From NCBI RefSeq assembly GCF_000523275.1, contig NZ_ATHQ01000001.1:1392546-1456545 (forward strand): a DNA stretch of 64,000 bases. The letters run 5' to 3'. Made by a program: the position numbers and the translations under genes. Source of the DNA: Lebetimonas sp. JH292 (GTDB taxonomy: Bacteria; Campylobacterota; Campylobacteria; Campylobacterales; Nautiliaceae). This document shows positions 1 through 11,314 of this stretch, piece by piece. The stretch's first letter is position 1, and each line of letters opens with the position of its first letter. The notes under the pieces were generated by a model. That model made no database searches and was not told the origin of the DNA. It saw only the letters and a program-made list of their open reading frames with translations.

Positions 1-2
1 TT

Positions 3-833
3 AACGAATTAAAAGAAAAAACCATAAATTTGATTCAAAATAAAAAAGTGGAACTAGAAGAAAAACTGCTTGAAGAAAAAATGAAACTTGAAAAAATAGA
101 TGTAAGTTTATATTCTCCAAAAACCACAGGGGCGATTCACCCGATTACAGATACAATGAATAAAATCATTAATTTTTTTACAAGAATGAATTTTTCCGTT
201 GAAACCGGTCCTTTGATAGAAGATGAATTTCATAATTTTGAGGCGTTAAATCTTCCTAAATACCATCCCGCCCGCGATATGCAGGACACTTTTTATTTTA
301 ACGACGGAAAACTGCTCAGGACTCACACTTCCCCTGTACAAATCAGAACAATGCTTTCTCAAAAACCTCCTATCAGAGCAATAAGTCCGGGAGCCGTTTT
401 CAGAAGGGATTACGATTTGACACACACTCCCATGTTTCATCAGGTAGAAGGGCTTGTGGTGGATAAAAAAGGAAAAGTTAGTTTTGCAAATTTAAAATTT
501 ATACTTGAAAGTTTTTTAATACATATGTTCGGAGATGTAAAAGTCAGATTTAGACCTTCTTTTTTTCCTTTTACGGAACCGAGTGCAGAAGTGGATATAA
601 GCTGTATTTTTTGCAAAGGCGAAGGATGCAGGGTGTGTTCGCATACCGGATGGCTTGAAGTTTTGGGATGCGGAGTGGTTGATTCGAATGTATTTAAAGC
701 CGTGGGGTATGAAGATGTAAGCGGATATGCATTCGGACTTGGAGTTGAAAGATTTGCAATGCTTATAAACAGGATAAATGATTTAAGAAGTATGTATGAA
801 GGAGATATAAGACTTATGGAGCAGTTTAAATGA
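3..833 (+). CDS. pheS: Phenylalanine--tRNA ligase alpha subunit (5' end outside window)
   Basis: Class II aminoacyl-tRNA synthetase alpha chain, which charges tRNA-Phe as an alpha2beta2 cytoplasmic enzyme. The frame is open to the left edge and upstream codons still read as PheS coiled-coil (NELKEKTIN), so the TTG at 30 is internal and about 50 N-terminal residues lie outside. Visible motifs are motif 2 ([19 protein letters not shown]), the phenylalanine pocket segment [11 protein letters not shown] and motif 3 ([10 protein letters not shown]). A cysteine-rich stretch ([12 protein letters not shown]) precedes motif 3, as in several bacterial PheS proteins. The stop overlaps the pheT start as ATGA, indicating translational coupling. 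Confidence 0.97.
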   Translation, partial: NELKEKTINLIQNKKVELEEKLLEEKMKLEKIDVSLYSPKTTGAIHPITDTMNKIINFFTRMNFSVETGPLIEDEFHNFEALNLPKYHPARDMQDTFYFNDGKLLRTHTSPVQIRTMLSQKPPIRAISPGAVFRRDYDLTHTPMFHQVEGLVVDKKGKVSFANLKFILESFLIHMFGDVKVRFRPSFFPFTEPSAEVDISCIFCKGEGCRVCSHTGWLEVLGCGVVDSNVFKAVGYEDVSGYAFGLGVERFAMLINRINDLRSMYEGDIRLMEQFK

Positions 834-3073
834 TAGTAACAAGAAAATGGCTGGAAGAATTTATAAATTTAGACGGTATATCAACCGAAGATATTATAAC
901 CACACTTAACAGAATAGGAAATGAAGTAGAAGGTTATAAAAAAATAGAGATTCCTGAAAATGTGGTAATAGGGGAAGTGATTGATTGCGTTAAACATCCC
1001 AACGCAGATAAATTAAATGTATGTAAAGTTGATGTAGGGGATGAAACACTTCAGATTGTATGCGGTGCAAAAAATGTGGCTGCGGGCCAGTTTGTTGTTG
1101 TTTCAAAAGTAGGGGCATCATTGCCTGAAATTAAAATAAAAAAAGCGAAACTTAGAGGAATTGAATCAAACGGAATGATTTGTGCGGCAAGGGAGCTTGG
1201 TCTTCCTGATTTTCATGAAGGAATACTGGTTTTGGACAATTCGTTAGGGGAACTCAAAAAAGGCGAATACGCCGGAAATTATCTAAACGATGAAATAATA
1301 GAACTCGGAATTACCGCCAATAGTGGAGACTGTTTTTCTATATACGGAATTGCAAGGGAACTGGCAGCCGCATTTAACAAAAATATAATTTCCGAAGAAT
1401 TTACATATGAAGAAATACCAGAAGGTATAGGAAGAATTGTAAAATTTGAAAAAACAGATATTAAACATTCTTCACATTTAATCAAAGCTTTTCAGGGAAG
1501 TGTTAAAAGTAATCTTAAAATTAAATACAGACTGAGTTTGTGCGAAATAGAAGCAAAAAATGATTTGGACGAACTTATAAAATATTCAATGCACGCCACA
1601 GGAGTGCTTTTGGTTGCATCGGACGTTAAGAGCAGTTTTGAAGAAAATAACGGTGTTGACGAATTAAAAACCCAAAGCGGAAAATATCAGGTCGGAATTA
1701 AAAACGATATAAAACTTGAAAATCCCTCTCAATTTATTATTGACGCCAACTATATAGACCCTGAATATGTAAGCGAAATTGTATTTGTTAATAAACTCAA
1801 AACCGATGAATATTTTTTTAAAGCGAGCAGAGGCAGTGAGCCTGATTTAAAAATTGGTATGGATTATTTTATAAAAGAGAGTAATTTAAAAGTATATTCA
1901 TCTGAGATAGATTTTATAACGGAGAAAAAACCCCTTGTTTTAAATGTCTCAAGTAAAGAAATTTGCGAAATTATCGGTCAGAATATAGAGGAAGAAAAAA
2001 TTGTCGAAATTTTAAAAAAGCTTGGGTTTGTCATTGAAATAATAGGAGATGAGACATTCAGGGTAAAAATTCCAGAATTCAGGGCGGATGTAAAAAATAT
2101 TCAGGATGTTTCCGAGGAGGTTTTAAGAATATACGGAATAGATGAAATAAAATCTTCACCTTTAAATTTTGAAGAAAAAAACAGAATAAACGATATTATA
2201 AACAAAATTGATTTTATAAACGAATTAAAATTAAAATCTGTTTCTCTCGGATTTTATGAAGCGATTCATTTTGTGTTTGATGATAAAGAGAGATTAAAAA
2301 AATATGGTTTTGAAGTTGTTGATGAAAAGCTTGATTTGGCCAACCCTATTGTAAATGAACTTTCAACACTGCGCAGCACTCTGCTTTTGCAGCTTTTGGA
2401 TGATATTAAAAGGAACAGGGCAAACGGATATAAATCAATATATTTATTTACAATAGGAAGTGTTTATAATAAAAACAGAGTCGAATTAACAAAAGCAGCC
2501 TATGTTATCAGCTCGAATGCAGAATTTGAAAACATAACCAATCAGGGAAAACCAAAAAAAGTTGAATTTAAAGATATGATTGAGAAATTGTCTTCTGTAA
2601 TAGGAGAATTTAAATTAATGCAAAATGATTCTCATCCATTAGCCCATCCATATCAAAATGCAAAAATCATAAAAGACGGGAAAGAAATTGGAGTAGTGGC
2701 AAAGTTGCATCCAAAAGTACAAAAAGAATTTGATATTGAAGATACAGTTTTTGCGGAAATTGATTTGAATAAATTGAAAAGACCAAAAAAAGAGGCGAAA
2801 ATTATCAATAAATTTCCAAAAGTAAACAGAGACCTTTCCATTGTTACAGATAAAAATATTACATACAAACAGATATTTGAATTAATAGATAATTTAAATA
2901 TAAAAGAGTTAATAGATTTTTATCCTATAGATATTTATGATTTAGGAAAAAGTAACTCACTTACTATCAGATTTGTAATTCAGGGTGAAAAAACCTTAAC
3001 AGACAATGAAATAAATGATATAATGCAAAAAATAATAAAAAAATTGGAAGAAAAAGGTTTTAGCTTAAGATGA
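830..3073 (+). CDS. pheT: Phenylalanine--tRNA ligase beta subunit
   Basis: Beta chain of PheRS, responsible for tRNA binding and editing. At 747 residues it is slightly shorter than the E. coli protein (795). The order of domains is an N-terminal EMAP-like tRNA-binding domain (about 40-150), the B3/B4 editing region, the B5 domain (about 365-435), the catalytic-like core, and a C-terminal FDX-ACB anticodon domain starting near [13 protein letters not shown]. It overlaps pheS upstream and aroA downstream by ATGA, so these genes form one translationally coupled operon. No lesion is seen. Confidence 0.97.
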   Translation: MIVTRKWLEEFINLDGISTEDIITTLNRIGNEVEGYKKIEIPENVVIGEVIDCVKHPNADKLNVCKVDVGDETLQIVCGAKNVAAGQFVVVSKVGASLPEIKIKKAKLRGIESNGMICAARELGLPDFHEGILVLDNSLGELKKGEYAGNYLNDEIIELGITANSGDCFSIYGIARELAAAFNKNIISEEFTYEEIPEGIGRIVKFEKTDIKHSSHLIKAFQGSVKSNLKIKYRLSLCEIEAKNDLDELIKYSMHATGVLLVASDVKSSFEENNGVDELKTQSGKYQVGIKNDIKLENPSQFIIDANYIDPEYVSEIVFVNKLKTDEYFFKASRGSEPDLKIGMDYFIKESNLKVYSSEIDFITEKKPLVLNVSSKEICEIIGQNIEEEKIVEILKKLGFVIEIIGDETFRVKIPEFRADVKNIQDVSEEVLRIYGIDEIKSSPLNFEEKNRINDIINKIDFINELKLKSVSLGFYEAIHFVFDDKERLKKYGFEVVDEKLDLANPIVNELSTLRSTLLLQLLDDIKRNRANGYKSIYLFTIGSVYNKNRVELTKAAYVISSNAEFENITNQGKPKKVEFKDMIEKLSSVIGEFKLMQNDSHPLAHPYQNAKIIKDGKEIGVVAKLHPKVQKEFDIEDTVFAEIDLNKLKRPKKEAKIINKFPKVNRDLSIVTDKNITYKQIFELIDNLNIKELIDFYPIDIYDLGKSNSLTIRFVIQGEKTLTDNEINDIMQKIIKKLEEKGFSLR

Positions 3074-4357
3074 ATTTAGAAGTGGTTGCAGGTAAAAGAT
3101 TTAATGAAGAATTTATTGTAGATGCCGATAAATCAATTTCTCACAGATGTGCTATTTTTTCTTTGCTTACAAAAGGAACAAGCAGAATAAAAAATTTTTT
3201 AAGGGCTGAAGATACTTTAAATTCGCTCTCTATCGCAAAAGCTCTCGGGGCCGAAATAAAAGATGATAATAATGAAATACTTATAGGTGCCCCAAAAGAG
3301 ATAAAAGAAGCCGACGATGTTTTATACTGTGGAAATTCAGGAACGAGTATAAGAATATATATGGGGCTTTTAGCCGGAATCAACGGCTTTTTTGTATTAA
3401 CCGGAGACAAATACCTAAGACGCCGCCCTATGGCGAGGGTAGCCAATCCTTTAAGAAGTATCGGCGCAAAAATAGACGGAAGAGAGGGTGGTGATTTGGC
3501 TCCTTTGGCCATAAGAGGCGATAAACTCAAAAATTTTGTATATAAAAGTAAAATAGCTTCCGCCCAGGTTAAATCCGCCCTTATTTTGGCCGGACTCAAT
3601 GCAAACGGCAAATCTGTTTACAGAGAGCCATTTTTAAGCAGGGACCATACAGAAAGAATGCTAAAAGGTATGGGAGCAGATATAAAATGGAAAATGGAAA
3701 ATTAAGATTGAAATCAATCCGCTTGAAAGCAAGTTAGAACCGCTTGACATTGAAGTTCCAAATGACCCGAGCAGTGCTTTTTTCTTTGCCGTAGCCGCCG
3801 CCATTACCAAATCAAGAGCAGTTATTAAAAATGTTACGCTTAATCCTACAAGAACTGAGGCTTATGAAATTCTTAAAAAAATGGGAGCAAATATAGAATA
3901 TATTTTAAAAGAGAATAAATACGAACCCATAGGGGATATTATAGTTGAAGGCGATAATTTAAAGGCGGTGGAAGTTAGCAATAATATACCATGGCTGATA
4001 GATGAGCTTCCTGCACTAAGTATCGCTATGGCAGTTGCCGAGGGTGAGAGCGAGGTAAAAAATGCAAAAGAGCTCAGGGTTAAAGAAACAGACAGAATTA
4101 AAGCGGTTGTAAAAAATCTTAAAAATTTAGGAATAGAGGCAGAAGAATCTGAAGACGGATATAAAATAACGGGCTCTTTTCCAAAAAGCGGAACCGTAAA
4201 TTCATTCGGAGACCACAGAATTGCCATGAGCTTTGCAATTTTGGGGCTTTTGTGCCCTGTTAAAATTATTGATATTGATTGTATAAACACATCTTTTCCT
4301 AATTTTTTTAATCTGTTTAATAAAATAGCTAAGTTCAGGGTGGAAAATGCTGATTAA
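3070..4357 (+). pseudogene. aroA: 3-phosphoshikimate 1-carboxyvinyltransferase, one frameshift
   Basis: EPSP synthase, the sixth step of the shikimate pathway. The two reading frames together give about 429 residues, the usual family length. The first part (to 3705) carries [17 protein letters not shown] and the RRPM segment. The second part, in frame from about 3707, carries [24 protein letters not shown] and the signature [13 protein letters not shown]. The break is at 3695-3706 in an A-rich tract. Removing a single A restores continuous reading through [11 protein letters not shown]. All family motifs are otherwise intact, so a sequencing error or a very recent homopolymer slip is likely. 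The stop overlaps the ispH start region. Confidence 0.9.
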
Positions 4358-5184
4358 AAAAGCCCGAAATTTAGGGATTTTGTTTTGGTGTAAAAAGAGC
4401 GGTTGAAATTGCCGAAAATTCTAAAAATGCCGTTACACTAGGTCCGCTTATACATAATCCACTTGAAATAAAAAGGCTTGCCAAAAATTATAATGTAAAT
4501 TATGTTGATTCAATTGAAAAAATAGATAAAAACATAAAAAGGGTGATTGTAAGAACCCACGGTATTCCGAAAAAAGATTTACAAAAGCTTAAAGAAAAAA
4601 AAGTTGAAATAATTGACGCCACATGCCCTTTTGTTAAAAAACCCCAAGAAATTGTGGAGGAGATGAGCAGACTTGAATATGATATTGTAATTTTCGGGGA
4701 TATCAATCATCCTGAAATAAAAGGTGTTATGAGTTACAGCGTTCATGAGAGGGTTTTTGTTGTGCTGGATATTGATGAACTTAAAAAAATAAAACTTAAA
4801 GAGCATATAGCGACGGTTGCACAAACTACAAGAAAAATTCAGGATTATTTAAAAATTACTGATTATTTAATAAAAAATTATAAAGAAGTCAGGGTATTCA
4901 ACACCATCTGTAATGCAACATTTGAGAATCAGGATGCTGTAAGGGCTCTTGCAAAAGATGCGGATATAATGATAATTATAGGTGGTAAAAACTCTTCTAA
5001 TACAAAACAGTTATATAATATTGCAAAAGAGTATGCCCAGAGCCATTTAATAGAAAATGAAAAAGAAATAAACCCCGAGTGGTTTAAAGGAAAAAAGCTT
5101 TGCGGAATCAGTGCCGGTGCCTCGACTCCGGAATGGCTGGTAGAAAAAATAATCTCAAAAATAAAGGAAGTAACATGGAATTGA
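4347..5184 (+). pseudogene. ispH: 4-hydroxy-3-methylbut-2-enyl diphosphate reductase, one frameshift
   Basis: IspH (LytB), the [4Fe-4S] enzyme that makes IPP and DMAPP in the last MEP-pathway step. The first 8 codons (MLIKKARN) are in one frame and the rest in another. Deleting one G from the GGG at about 4372-4374 gives NLGFCFGVKRAVEIAEN, the expected N-terminal motif with the first cluster cysteine. Downstream, VRTHGIPK, DATCPFV, AQTTRKI and STPEWLVEK are all conserved. Reconstructed length is about 279 residues. It overlaps aroA (start at 4347) and the S1 gene (start at 5175). Probably functional in the organism if the extra G is an error. Confidence 0.88.
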
Positions 5185-6332
5185 ATATCGGTGATATAGT
5201 TGAATTTAATGTGGAAAAAATAATAAAAGGCGGATTTATTTCCCATATAGACGATAGTGAAATATTTTTGCCAAAAAGCCTGAGCGGTCTTAAAGAAGAT
5301 GAAAGTGTAATCGGTAAAAAGGTAAAAGCAAAGGTAAAAGAATTTAAAGAAAATTCTGTTGTAGTTGATAGAAAAGCATATTTAAATGAAATAAAAGAAA
5401 AATTAGAGAGCTTAAAAGAGAAAATAATATCTGCAAATGTTACAAAGGTTAAAAATTCCGGTCTTGTAATAGATATAGACGGAATCAGCGGTTTTGTTCC
5501 AAAAGATGAAATTTTTTATAAAAAAATAGATCATAAGAAATATATCAGTGTCGGAGATGATGTTGAAGTAATGCTTGTTGATCCTGTAAGAAGAATATTT
5601 TCCATTAAAAAAGCCCTGCCTAACCCTTGGGAAGAAATTAAAGATTTAAATAAAGGCGATGTTGTAAAAGTCAGTGTTTCACATATTACAGATTACGGCG
5701 CTTTTGTTGATTTGGGAAACGGGGCTGAGGGATTTTTGCATATAAGTGAAATTAACTGGGACGGTATGAATGATTTAACTCTGGGGCAGGAAATAGATGT
5801 TGAAATAGTGGAAATTAACACGGATGAAGAAAAACTGAGAGTTAGCAGAAAAAATCTTTTGGATAAACCTGCCGAAGAATTTTCTAAAAAATATAAAAAA
5901 GGCGACATATTAAAAGGTGTTGTTACAAAATTTATAAATGTAGGCGCTTTTGTTGAAATAGACGGAATAAGTGTTCTTTTACCAAATAAATTTGTAAGTT
6001 TTAAAAAAGGGGAAAAAGCAAGCGATGTGTTAAATATCGGCGATGAAATAGAAGTAAAAGTAATTACAATAGAGCCGGAAAATAATAAAGTGATTGTTTC
6101 AAGAAAAGATGTTCTTTCAAATCCTTATGAAGAATTTGCAAAAAATTATCAAATTGGAGATAATGTAAAAGGAAAAGTCAAACATATTACTGATTTTGGA
6201 AGTTTTGTAGATTTAGGGGATGTTGAAGCACTGGTTAGAAAAGAAGATATGAAAAATGAATATAATGTGGGCGATGAATTCCAAGGTAAAATTATAGAAC
6301 TTAATGGAGATAAAATTAAGCTTGCTGAATGA
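5175..6332 (+). CDS. rpsA: 30S ribosomal protein S1-type protein with repeated S1 domains
   Basis: RNA-binding protein of the ribosomal S1 family, expected to help place mRNA on the 30S subunit. The ATG at 5175 is chosen because AAGGAAG lies about 5 bases upstream and the homology starts at MELNIGDIVEF. An in-frame upstream extension reads out-of-frame ispH and is ignored. The 385 residues hold about five S1 motifs, at roughly 4-68, 80-150, 160-228, 246-315 and 332-384. The clearest repeats are SHITDYGAFVDLG and KHITDFGSFVDLG. It is shorter than the six-domain E. coli protein (557). The aroA-ispH-rpsA order is typical for Campylobacterota. Confidence 0.9.
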   Translation: MELNIGDIVEFNVEKIIKGGFISHIDDSEIFLPKSLSGLKEDESVIGKKVKAKVKEFKENSVVVDRKAYLNEIKEKLESLKEKIISANVTKVKNSGLVIDIDGISGFVPKDEIFYKKIDHKKYISVGDDVEVMLVDPVRRIFSIKKALPNPWEEIKDLNKGDVVKVSVSHITDYGAFVDLGNGAEGFLHISEINWDGMNDLTLGQEIDVEIVEINTDEEKLRVSRKNLLDKPAEEFSKKYKKGDILKGVVTKFINVGAFVEIDGISVLLPNKFVSFKKGEKASDVLNIGDEIEVKVITIEPENNKVIVSRKDVLSNPYEEFAKNYQIGDNVKGKVKHITDFGSFVDLGDVEALVRKEDMKNEYNVGDEFQGKIIELNGDKIKLAE

Positions 6333-6775
6333 AAATAATAATTTCTTTGCTAAGCGTTTTAATTTTTTCTTTGCTTGTATTAACTTATGTTAAAATTTCA
6401 AAACCAAATTTTATTTGGCAAAAATATGAAGAAAAAAAAGTTGAAATTAAGACAAGTAAACCTGAAAAATTTCCTGAAATTTTTAATTTTAAATATAATG
6501 CCCTTCCCGCAAGGGTTTTATTTGAAAAAATTGATTTTAAAAAAATAAAAACAGTTATTTTATATAAAATAATAATAAAAGGTACAGACAGGTTTTCGCT
6601 TTTTAATGTTTTGGAAATTTTGAAAACCAAAAAAGTCCCTTATTCAATGATTAAACAAAAAAATGTTTCAGTTTATGTGATTTTTAAAAATTTAAAAGAA
6701 GCTGAAAATATATTGAATTTATTTAAAAATTATAATTTTCCGATAAAATTACAAAAAATAATAAAAAGGATTTAA
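6329..6775 (+). CDS. Conserved small membrane-anchored protein
   Basis: Unknown function, 148 residues. Residues 1-21 form one hydrophobic segment (signal anchor) and the remainder is lysine-rich and predicted outside the cytoplasm. Two segments, KIKTVILYKIIIKGTD and VSVYVIFKNLKEAENIL, look like beta-strands of a small compact domain. It overlaps the S1 gene by ATGA and its stop abuts the serA start, so it is part of the same operon. Campylobacter genomes carry a similar putative periplasmic protein at this same position between S1 and serA, which supports a real gene. Confidence 0.75.
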   Translation: MKIIISLLSVLIFSLLVLTYVKISKPNFIWQKYEEKKVEIKTSKPEKFPEIFNFKYNALPARVLFEKIDFKKIKTVILYKIIIKGTDRFSLFNVLEILKTKKVPYSMIKQKNVSVYVIFKNLKEAENILNLFKNYNFPIKLQKIIKRI

Positions 6776-8344
6776 ATGAAAGTAGTAATTTGCGATCCAA
6801 TTCACAAAACCGGATTTGAAATACTAAAAAAAGCAAAAGATATTGAACTCGTTGATGCAAGTAGACTTTCAAAAGATGAACTTTTAAATGTAATTGAAGA
6901 TGCTGATGGTGTAATTACGAGAAGCCCAACGCCTGTAAATGAAAAATTTCTTACATCAGCTAAAAAATTAAAAGCAATTGTAAGAGCGGGGGTAGGGGTT
7001 GATAATGTTGATATCAAAAGCTGTTCTAAAAGAGGTATTATTGTTATGAATGTTCCTACGGCAAACACATTGGCAGCAGTTGAACTTACAATGGCTCATT
7101 TATTTGCAGGGGCAAGAAGTTTTACAAATGCTGTATGGAATTTGAAAAAAGAACATGTTTGGAACAGGGAAAAATGGCTTGGAATTGAACTTGCAGGTAA
7201 AAAACTCGGAATTATAGGTTTTGGAAATATAGGAAGCAGGGTGGGAGTGAGAGCAAAAGCACTTGAAATGGAAGTAATTACATATGACCCTTATATCGAT
7301 CCAAGCAAAGCAACAGATTTAGGTTGTAATTATACAACCGATTTTGAGGAAATATTAAAATGTGATTTTATTACAATCCATACTCCTAAAACACCTGAAA
7401 CAATAAATATGATTACAAAAAAAGAAATTGAAAAAATGAAAGACGAGGTAGTGTTAATCAATTGTGCCAGAGGAGGTTTATATAATGAAAAAGATGTTTA
7501 CGAAGGATTGAAATCAGGTAAAATAAGATGGCTTGGAATAGATGTTTTTGAAAAAGAACCGGCTACAAATCATCCGTTTTTTGAGCTCGAAAACATATCT
7601 GTTACACCTCATATAGGGGCAAATACCGTAGAATCACAAAGAAGAATCGCAACCCAGGCGGCCGAAGCCATTATAGAAGCCCTCAGGGGCAGCAGTTATC
7701 CTAATGCTCTTAATCTTCCTATTAATACGGCAAATACACCTGAATGGGTTATTAAATATCTTGAACTCTCCCAAAAAATGGGATATATCCTTTCTCAAAT
7801 AATTAAAAAATCAATCAAAAAAGTAAAAGTAAATTTAAGCGGGGATATCGCTAAAGAAGAAAAATCTGTTTTAACATTTACAGTAGTGGGGCTTCTTAAA
7901 AATATCACAGACAGTGTAAATTATGTAAATGCGGAATTTTTGGCCAAAGAAAAAGGAATTGAATTAAATACCCAAGAAATTAAAAACACTACTTATAAAA
8001 ATTTTATCAATATAAAAATAATTACCGATGAAGGGGAATATTCCATAAGTGGCACAATGCTTGATGAATATCCGAGAATTGTTGAATTTAAAGGATTTGA
8101 TTTGGAATTTGAGCCTAAAGGTAAAATGATATTCTTTAAAAATACCGACGTACCCGGGGTAATAGGTGAAGTCGGAATGACACTTGCGAAAAACAAAATA
8201 AACATTGCCGATTTCAGACTGGGCAGAAACCAAAAAGGTCAGGCAATGGCTGTTATTATTGTAGATAATCATGTTAATGAAGATGTATTAAATGAACTTA
8301 GAAACTTAAAAGCCGCTTTAAGTGTGGCTTTTGCGGAAATTTAA
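6776..8344 (+). CDS. serA: D-3-phosphoglycerate dehydrogenase
   Basis: First enzyme of serine biosynthesis, oxidising 3-phosphoglycerate with NAD+. The 522 residues are the long, type 1 form. The NAD-binding Rossmann motif is GIIGFGNIGSRVG (about 143-155). The catalytic arginine lies in NCARGGLYN, the glutamate in VFEKEP and the histidine in VTPHIGANT. These are followed by an intervening allosteric-substrate-binding domain and a C-terminal ACT domain (TDVPGVIGEVGMTLAKNKI), the site of serine feedback in this family. Translation starts directly after the upstream stop. Confidence 0.97.
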   Translation: MKVVICDPIHKTGFEILKKAKDIELVDASRLSKDELLNVIEDADGVITRSPTPVNEKFLTSAKKLKAIVRAGVGVDNVDIKSCSKRGIIVMNVPTANTLAAVELTMAHLFAGARSFTNAVWNLKKEHVWNREKWLGIELAGKKLGIIGFGNIGSRVGVRAKALEMEVITYDPYIDPSKATDLGCNYTTDFEEILKCDFITIHTPKTPETINMITKKEIEKMKDEVVLINCARGGLYNEKDVYEGLKSGKIRWLGIDVFEKEPATNHPFFELENISVTPHIGANTVESQRRIATQAAEAIIEALRGSSYPNALNLPINTANTPEWVIKYLELSQKMGYILSQIIKKSIKKVKVNLSGDIAKEEKSVLTFTVVGLLKNITDSVNYVNAEFLAKEKGIELNTQEIKNTTYKNFINIKIITDEGEYSISGTMLDEYPRIVEFKGFDLEFEPKGKMIFFKNTDVPGVIGEVGMTLAKNKINIADFRLGRNQKGQAMAVIIVDNHVNEDVLNELRNLKAALSVAFAEI

Positions 8345-8353
8345 GGAGGAAAT

Positions 8354-8917
8354 ATGGCATACAGTATGAATGATTTAAAAAAATATTTAAATATAGAACT
8401 AGACGGTATACCTTATAAAATAGTTGAATATCATCATGTAAAACCCGGAAAAGGTGCGGCGTTTGTAAGAACAAAACTCAAAAATTTAATTGACGGCAGG
8501 GTGATAGAAAAAACATTTCATGCAGGGGATAAAGCGGATGAGCCTCATCTTGAAAGGAAAAAATATCAATATTCTTATAATGAAGGGGATATTTATTATT
8601 TTATGGATACAAATACTTATGAAATGATTCCGGTGGATGTAAGTGTTTTTGAAGAAAGTAAACAGTTTCTTTTAGACGGAATGGAAGTGGACATTTTATT
8701 TCATAACGGAAAAGTTATAGGTGTTGAGCTTCCAGGAAGTGTTGAACTTAGTGTAATTGAAACACAGCCTGTAAGCAACAAAGACAGAAGCGGGGCATGC
8801 AGAAAACCCGCAACACTCGAAACAGGGGCTGTTGTGACAGTTCCTTGTCATATTCTCGAGGGTGATAAAATAAGAGTTGATACACGTACGGGTGATTATT
8901 TGGAAAAAGTAAAATAG
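8354..8917 (+). CDS. efp: Elongation factor P
   Basis: Translation factor that rescues ribosomes stalled at polyproline. It has the full family length of 187 residues with a KOW-like N-domain and two OB domains. The loop [17 protein letters not shown] carries the lysine modified by EpmA in other bacteria, and the C-terminal signature reads [15 protein letters not shown] strong ribosome binding site, AAGGAGG, lies at 8343-8349. Located in the serA-apt-trpB operon. Intact. Confidence 0.97.
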   Translation: MAYSMNDLKKYLNIELDGIPYKIVEYHHVKPGKGAAFVRTKLKNLIDGRVIEKTFHAGDKADEPHLERKKYQYSYNEGDIYYFMDTNTYEMIPVDVSVFEESKQFLLDGMEVDILFHNGKVIGVELPGSVELSVIETQPVSNKDRSGACRKPATLETGAVVTVPCHILEGDKIRVDTRTGDYLEKVK

Positions 8918-8925
8918 GCAAAAAA

Positions 8926-9468
8926 ATGAAAAATAAATTGGCTAAAAAAATAGAAAAATCTATAAGAAATATTCCTGATTATCCTAAAAAAGGAATAATT
9001 TTTAAAGATATTACAACACTGCTTAATAACGGGGGGCTTTTTGCCGAAGTTATCGATTATTTTGCAGATAAATATAAAGATGTCGATTTTGTATGCGGGA
9101 TTGAGAGCAGAGGTTTTATTTTCGGTTCGGCAATAGCCTATGCTATTAAAAAAGGTTTTGTTCCCCTTAGAAAAAAAGGAAAGCTTCCTTTTACCACTGT
9201 CAGTGAAAAATATGCATTGGAATACGGATTTGATGAAATAGAGATTCATATTGACGCTTTTAGAGAATGCCAAAATCCGAAAATTTTACTTGTTGATGAT
9301 TTAATCGCAACAGGCGGAACCGCTGAAGCGGCTGTAAAACTTATTCAAAAAATCGGGGGGAAAATAGAAGCTTGTGCATTTTTAATAGAACTTGAATTTT
9401 TAGATGGGGAAAAAAGATTAAAAGAGCTTGGAGTTGAAGTGGATTCACTTTTAAAAGTTAAAAATTAA
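8926..9468 (+). CDS. apt: Adenine phosphoribosyltransferase
   Basis: Purine salvage enzyme converting adenine and PRPP to AMP in the cytoplasm. The 180 residues match the family length. N-terminal [18 protein letters not shown], the ESRGFIFG loop and the PRPP-binding motif [14 protein letters not shown] are all present. Spaced 8 bases after efp. No oddities. Confidence 0.97.
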   Translation: MKNKLAKKIEKSIRNIPDYPKKGIIFKDITTLLNNGGLFAEVIDYFADKYKDVDFVCGIESRGFIFGSAIAYAIKKGFVPLRKKGKLPFTTVSEKYALEYGFDEIEIHIDAFRECQNPKILLVDDLIATGGTAEAAVKLIQKIGGKIEACAFLIELEFLDGEKRLKELGVEVDSLLKVKN

Positions 9469-9479
9469 AAAGGAAATTA

Positions 9480-10679
9480 ATGTATATTCCAAAACCTATA
9501 TATGATCCTGATAAAGAAGGGCATTTTGACAAATTCGGAGGAAAATTCGTACCTGAAACATTAATGCCTGTTCTTGAAGAATTGGAAAATTTTTATAAAA
9601 GTGTGAGATTTGATAGAAATTTTTGGAAAGAAATGGATTATTATTACAAAGAATATATCGGACGTCCCACAAATTTATATTATGCTGGGAATTTAAGTAA
9701 AGAGCTTAATGCAAAAATATATTTAAAAAGAGAAGATTTAAACCATACAGGTGCGCATAAAATAAACAATACCATAGGTCAGGTGTTACTTGCAAAAAAA
9801 ATGGGTAAAAAGAAAGTAATTGCAGAAACGGGTGCCGGTCAGCACGGTGTTGCAACAGCAACTGCTGCGGCACTTTTCGGACTTGAATGTGATGTTTTTA
9901 TGGGTGAAAAAGATGTAAAAAGACAGGAACTCAATGTTTTTAGAATGGAGCTTTTGGGTGCAAAAGTGCATCCTGTAAAAAGCGGCAGCAGAACATTAAA
10001 AGATGCTATGAATGAAGCAATCAGATATTGGGTAAGTAATGCAAGGGATACCTTTTATGTAATAGGAACTGTTGCGGGTCCCCATCCTTATCCTATGCTT
10101 GTTAGGGATTTTCAGGCTATAATAGGATATGAGGCAAAAGCTCAGATTTTGGCAAAGGAAAATTCCCTTCCCGATTATGTAATAGCATGTATAGGGGGAG
10201 GAAGCAACGCAATGGGTGTATTTTCGCATTTTTTAGAAGAAAAAAATGTTCAATGTATTGGAGTTGAAGCAGGGGGGCTTGGAATTGAAAGTGGAAAACA
10301 TGGAGCTAGTTTAAACGCTGGAAGACCTGGAGTTTTACATGGCCAAATGAGTTATCTCCTTCAGGATGAGGAAGGACAGATTAAAGAAGCTTATTCCATT
10401 TCAGCCGGACTTGATTACCCGGGAATCGGGCCGGAACATGCATTTCATTATGAAGCCGGAAGAATTAAATACGATTATATAACTGATAAAGAGGCTTTGG
10501 ATGCTTTTGTATGGTTAAGTCAAAAAGAGGGAATTATTCCGGCGTTTGAGAGTTCTCATGCCGTAGCTTATTTAAAAAAATTAGAGAATATAAAAGATAA
10601 AATAGTCATTGTCAATCTTTCCGGCAGGGGAGATAAAGATATGATGAGTGCAAAAAAAATTTTGAAATTTGAAATTTAA
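9480..10679 (+). CDS. trpB: Tryptophan synthase beta chain
   Basis: PLP enzyme that joins indole and serine to make tryptophan. The 399 residues match the canonical TrpB1 type. The PLP lysine is in [10 protein letters not shown] (about residue 91) and the phosphate-binding loop is GGGSNAMG. The segment [16 protein letters not shown] is the normal COMM/active-site region. It stands apart from a trp operon, between apt and dedA, as in some other Campylobacterota. The stop overlaps the dedA start. Confidence 0.96.
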   Translation: MYIPKPIYDPDKEGHFDKFGGKFVPETLMPVLEELENFYKSVRFDRNFWKEMDYYYKEYIGRPTNLYYAGNLSKELNAKIYLKREDLNHTGAHKINNTIGQVLLAKKMGKKKVIAETGAGQHGVATATAAALFGLECDVFMGEKDVKRQELNVFRMELLGAKVHPVKSGSRTLKDAMNEAIRYWVSNARDTFYVIGTVAGPHPYPMLVRDFQAIIGYEAKAQILAKENSLPDYVIACIGGGSNAMGVFSHFLEEKNVQCIGVEAGGLGIESGKHGASLNAGRPGVLHGQMSYLLQDEEGQIKEAYSISAGLDYPGIGPEHAFHYEAGRIKYDYITDKEALDAFVWLSQKEGIIPAFESSHAVAYLKKLENIKDKIVIVNLSGRGDKDMMSAKKILKFEI

Positions 10680-11314
10680 TGAAAAAATTTTTAATTTTAA
10701 CACTGTTTATAAGTTTTATTTGGGCTTTTGATTTACATTCCATAAAAGAATTTTTCAGTGAAGAGAATTTAATTTATCTTCTTAAACAATACGGATATAT
10801 AATTTTATTTATTTGGTGTATATTTGAAGGTGAAACCGGACTTGTTATGGCAGGTGTTTTATCACATACAGGTGATATGAATCTGGAGCTTGCCATTATT
10901 GTCGCCACACTGGGGGGATTCAGTGGAGACCAGATATATTTTTATCTCGGGAGATTTAACAGAAAATGGATTTTAAAAGAATTAACACAGCACAGAAAAA
11001 AATTTGCAAAAGCAAAACTGCTTCTTAAGAAATATGGTATATGGGTAGTTTTTATACAAAGATTTATTTATGGGATGAGAACGATTATTCCAATGACAAT
11101 AGGTATTTTGAATTATGATGCAAAGAAATTTGCTTTGGTTAATTTATTTAGTGCATTTGTCTGGGCTGGTGTTACAATAATCCCAAGTTATATATTCGGC
11201 GAGGAGATTTTGGCAATTTTAAAATTCTTGAAACATCATTGGTATTTCGGTGTAACTTTTGTAATAATATTGTTTTCATTTCTTTGGTATTTAAATAAAA
11301 AAGAGGAGGATTAA
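10679..11314 (+). CDS. DedA family inner-membrane protein
   Basis: Polytopic membrane protein of the DedA/VTT family, implicated in lipid carrier or polyprenyl-phosphate flipping and envelope homeostasis. The 211 residues begin with a signal-like segment. The family core is visible as FEGETGLVMAGVLSHTG, GGFSGDQIYFYLGRF and the arginine-rich motif FIQRFIYGMRTIIPMTIG. The last 25 residues form another transmembrane helix. Its start overlaps the trpB stop and pepA follows at once. Confidence 0.9.
   Translation: MKKFLILTLFISFIWAFDLHSIKEFFSEENLIYLLKQYGYIILFIWCIFEGETGLVMAGVLSHTGDMNLELAIIVATLGGFSGDQIYFYLGRFNRKWILKELTQHRKKFAKAKLLLKKYGIWVVFIQRFIYGMRTIIPMTIGILNYDAKKFALVNLFSAFVWAGVTIIPSYIFGEEILAILKFLKHHWYFGVTFVIILFSFLWYLNKKEED

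Noticed and set aside
3141..4290. Long antisense open frames across aroA
   Set aside because: No family resemblance or ribosome site; they mirror the codon bias of aroA on the other strand, as do many antisense frames elsewhere.
5100..5174. In-frame 25-codon extension of the S1 gene
   Set aside because: It reads ispH coding sequence out of frame; ATG 5175 has a good ribosome site and starts the homology.
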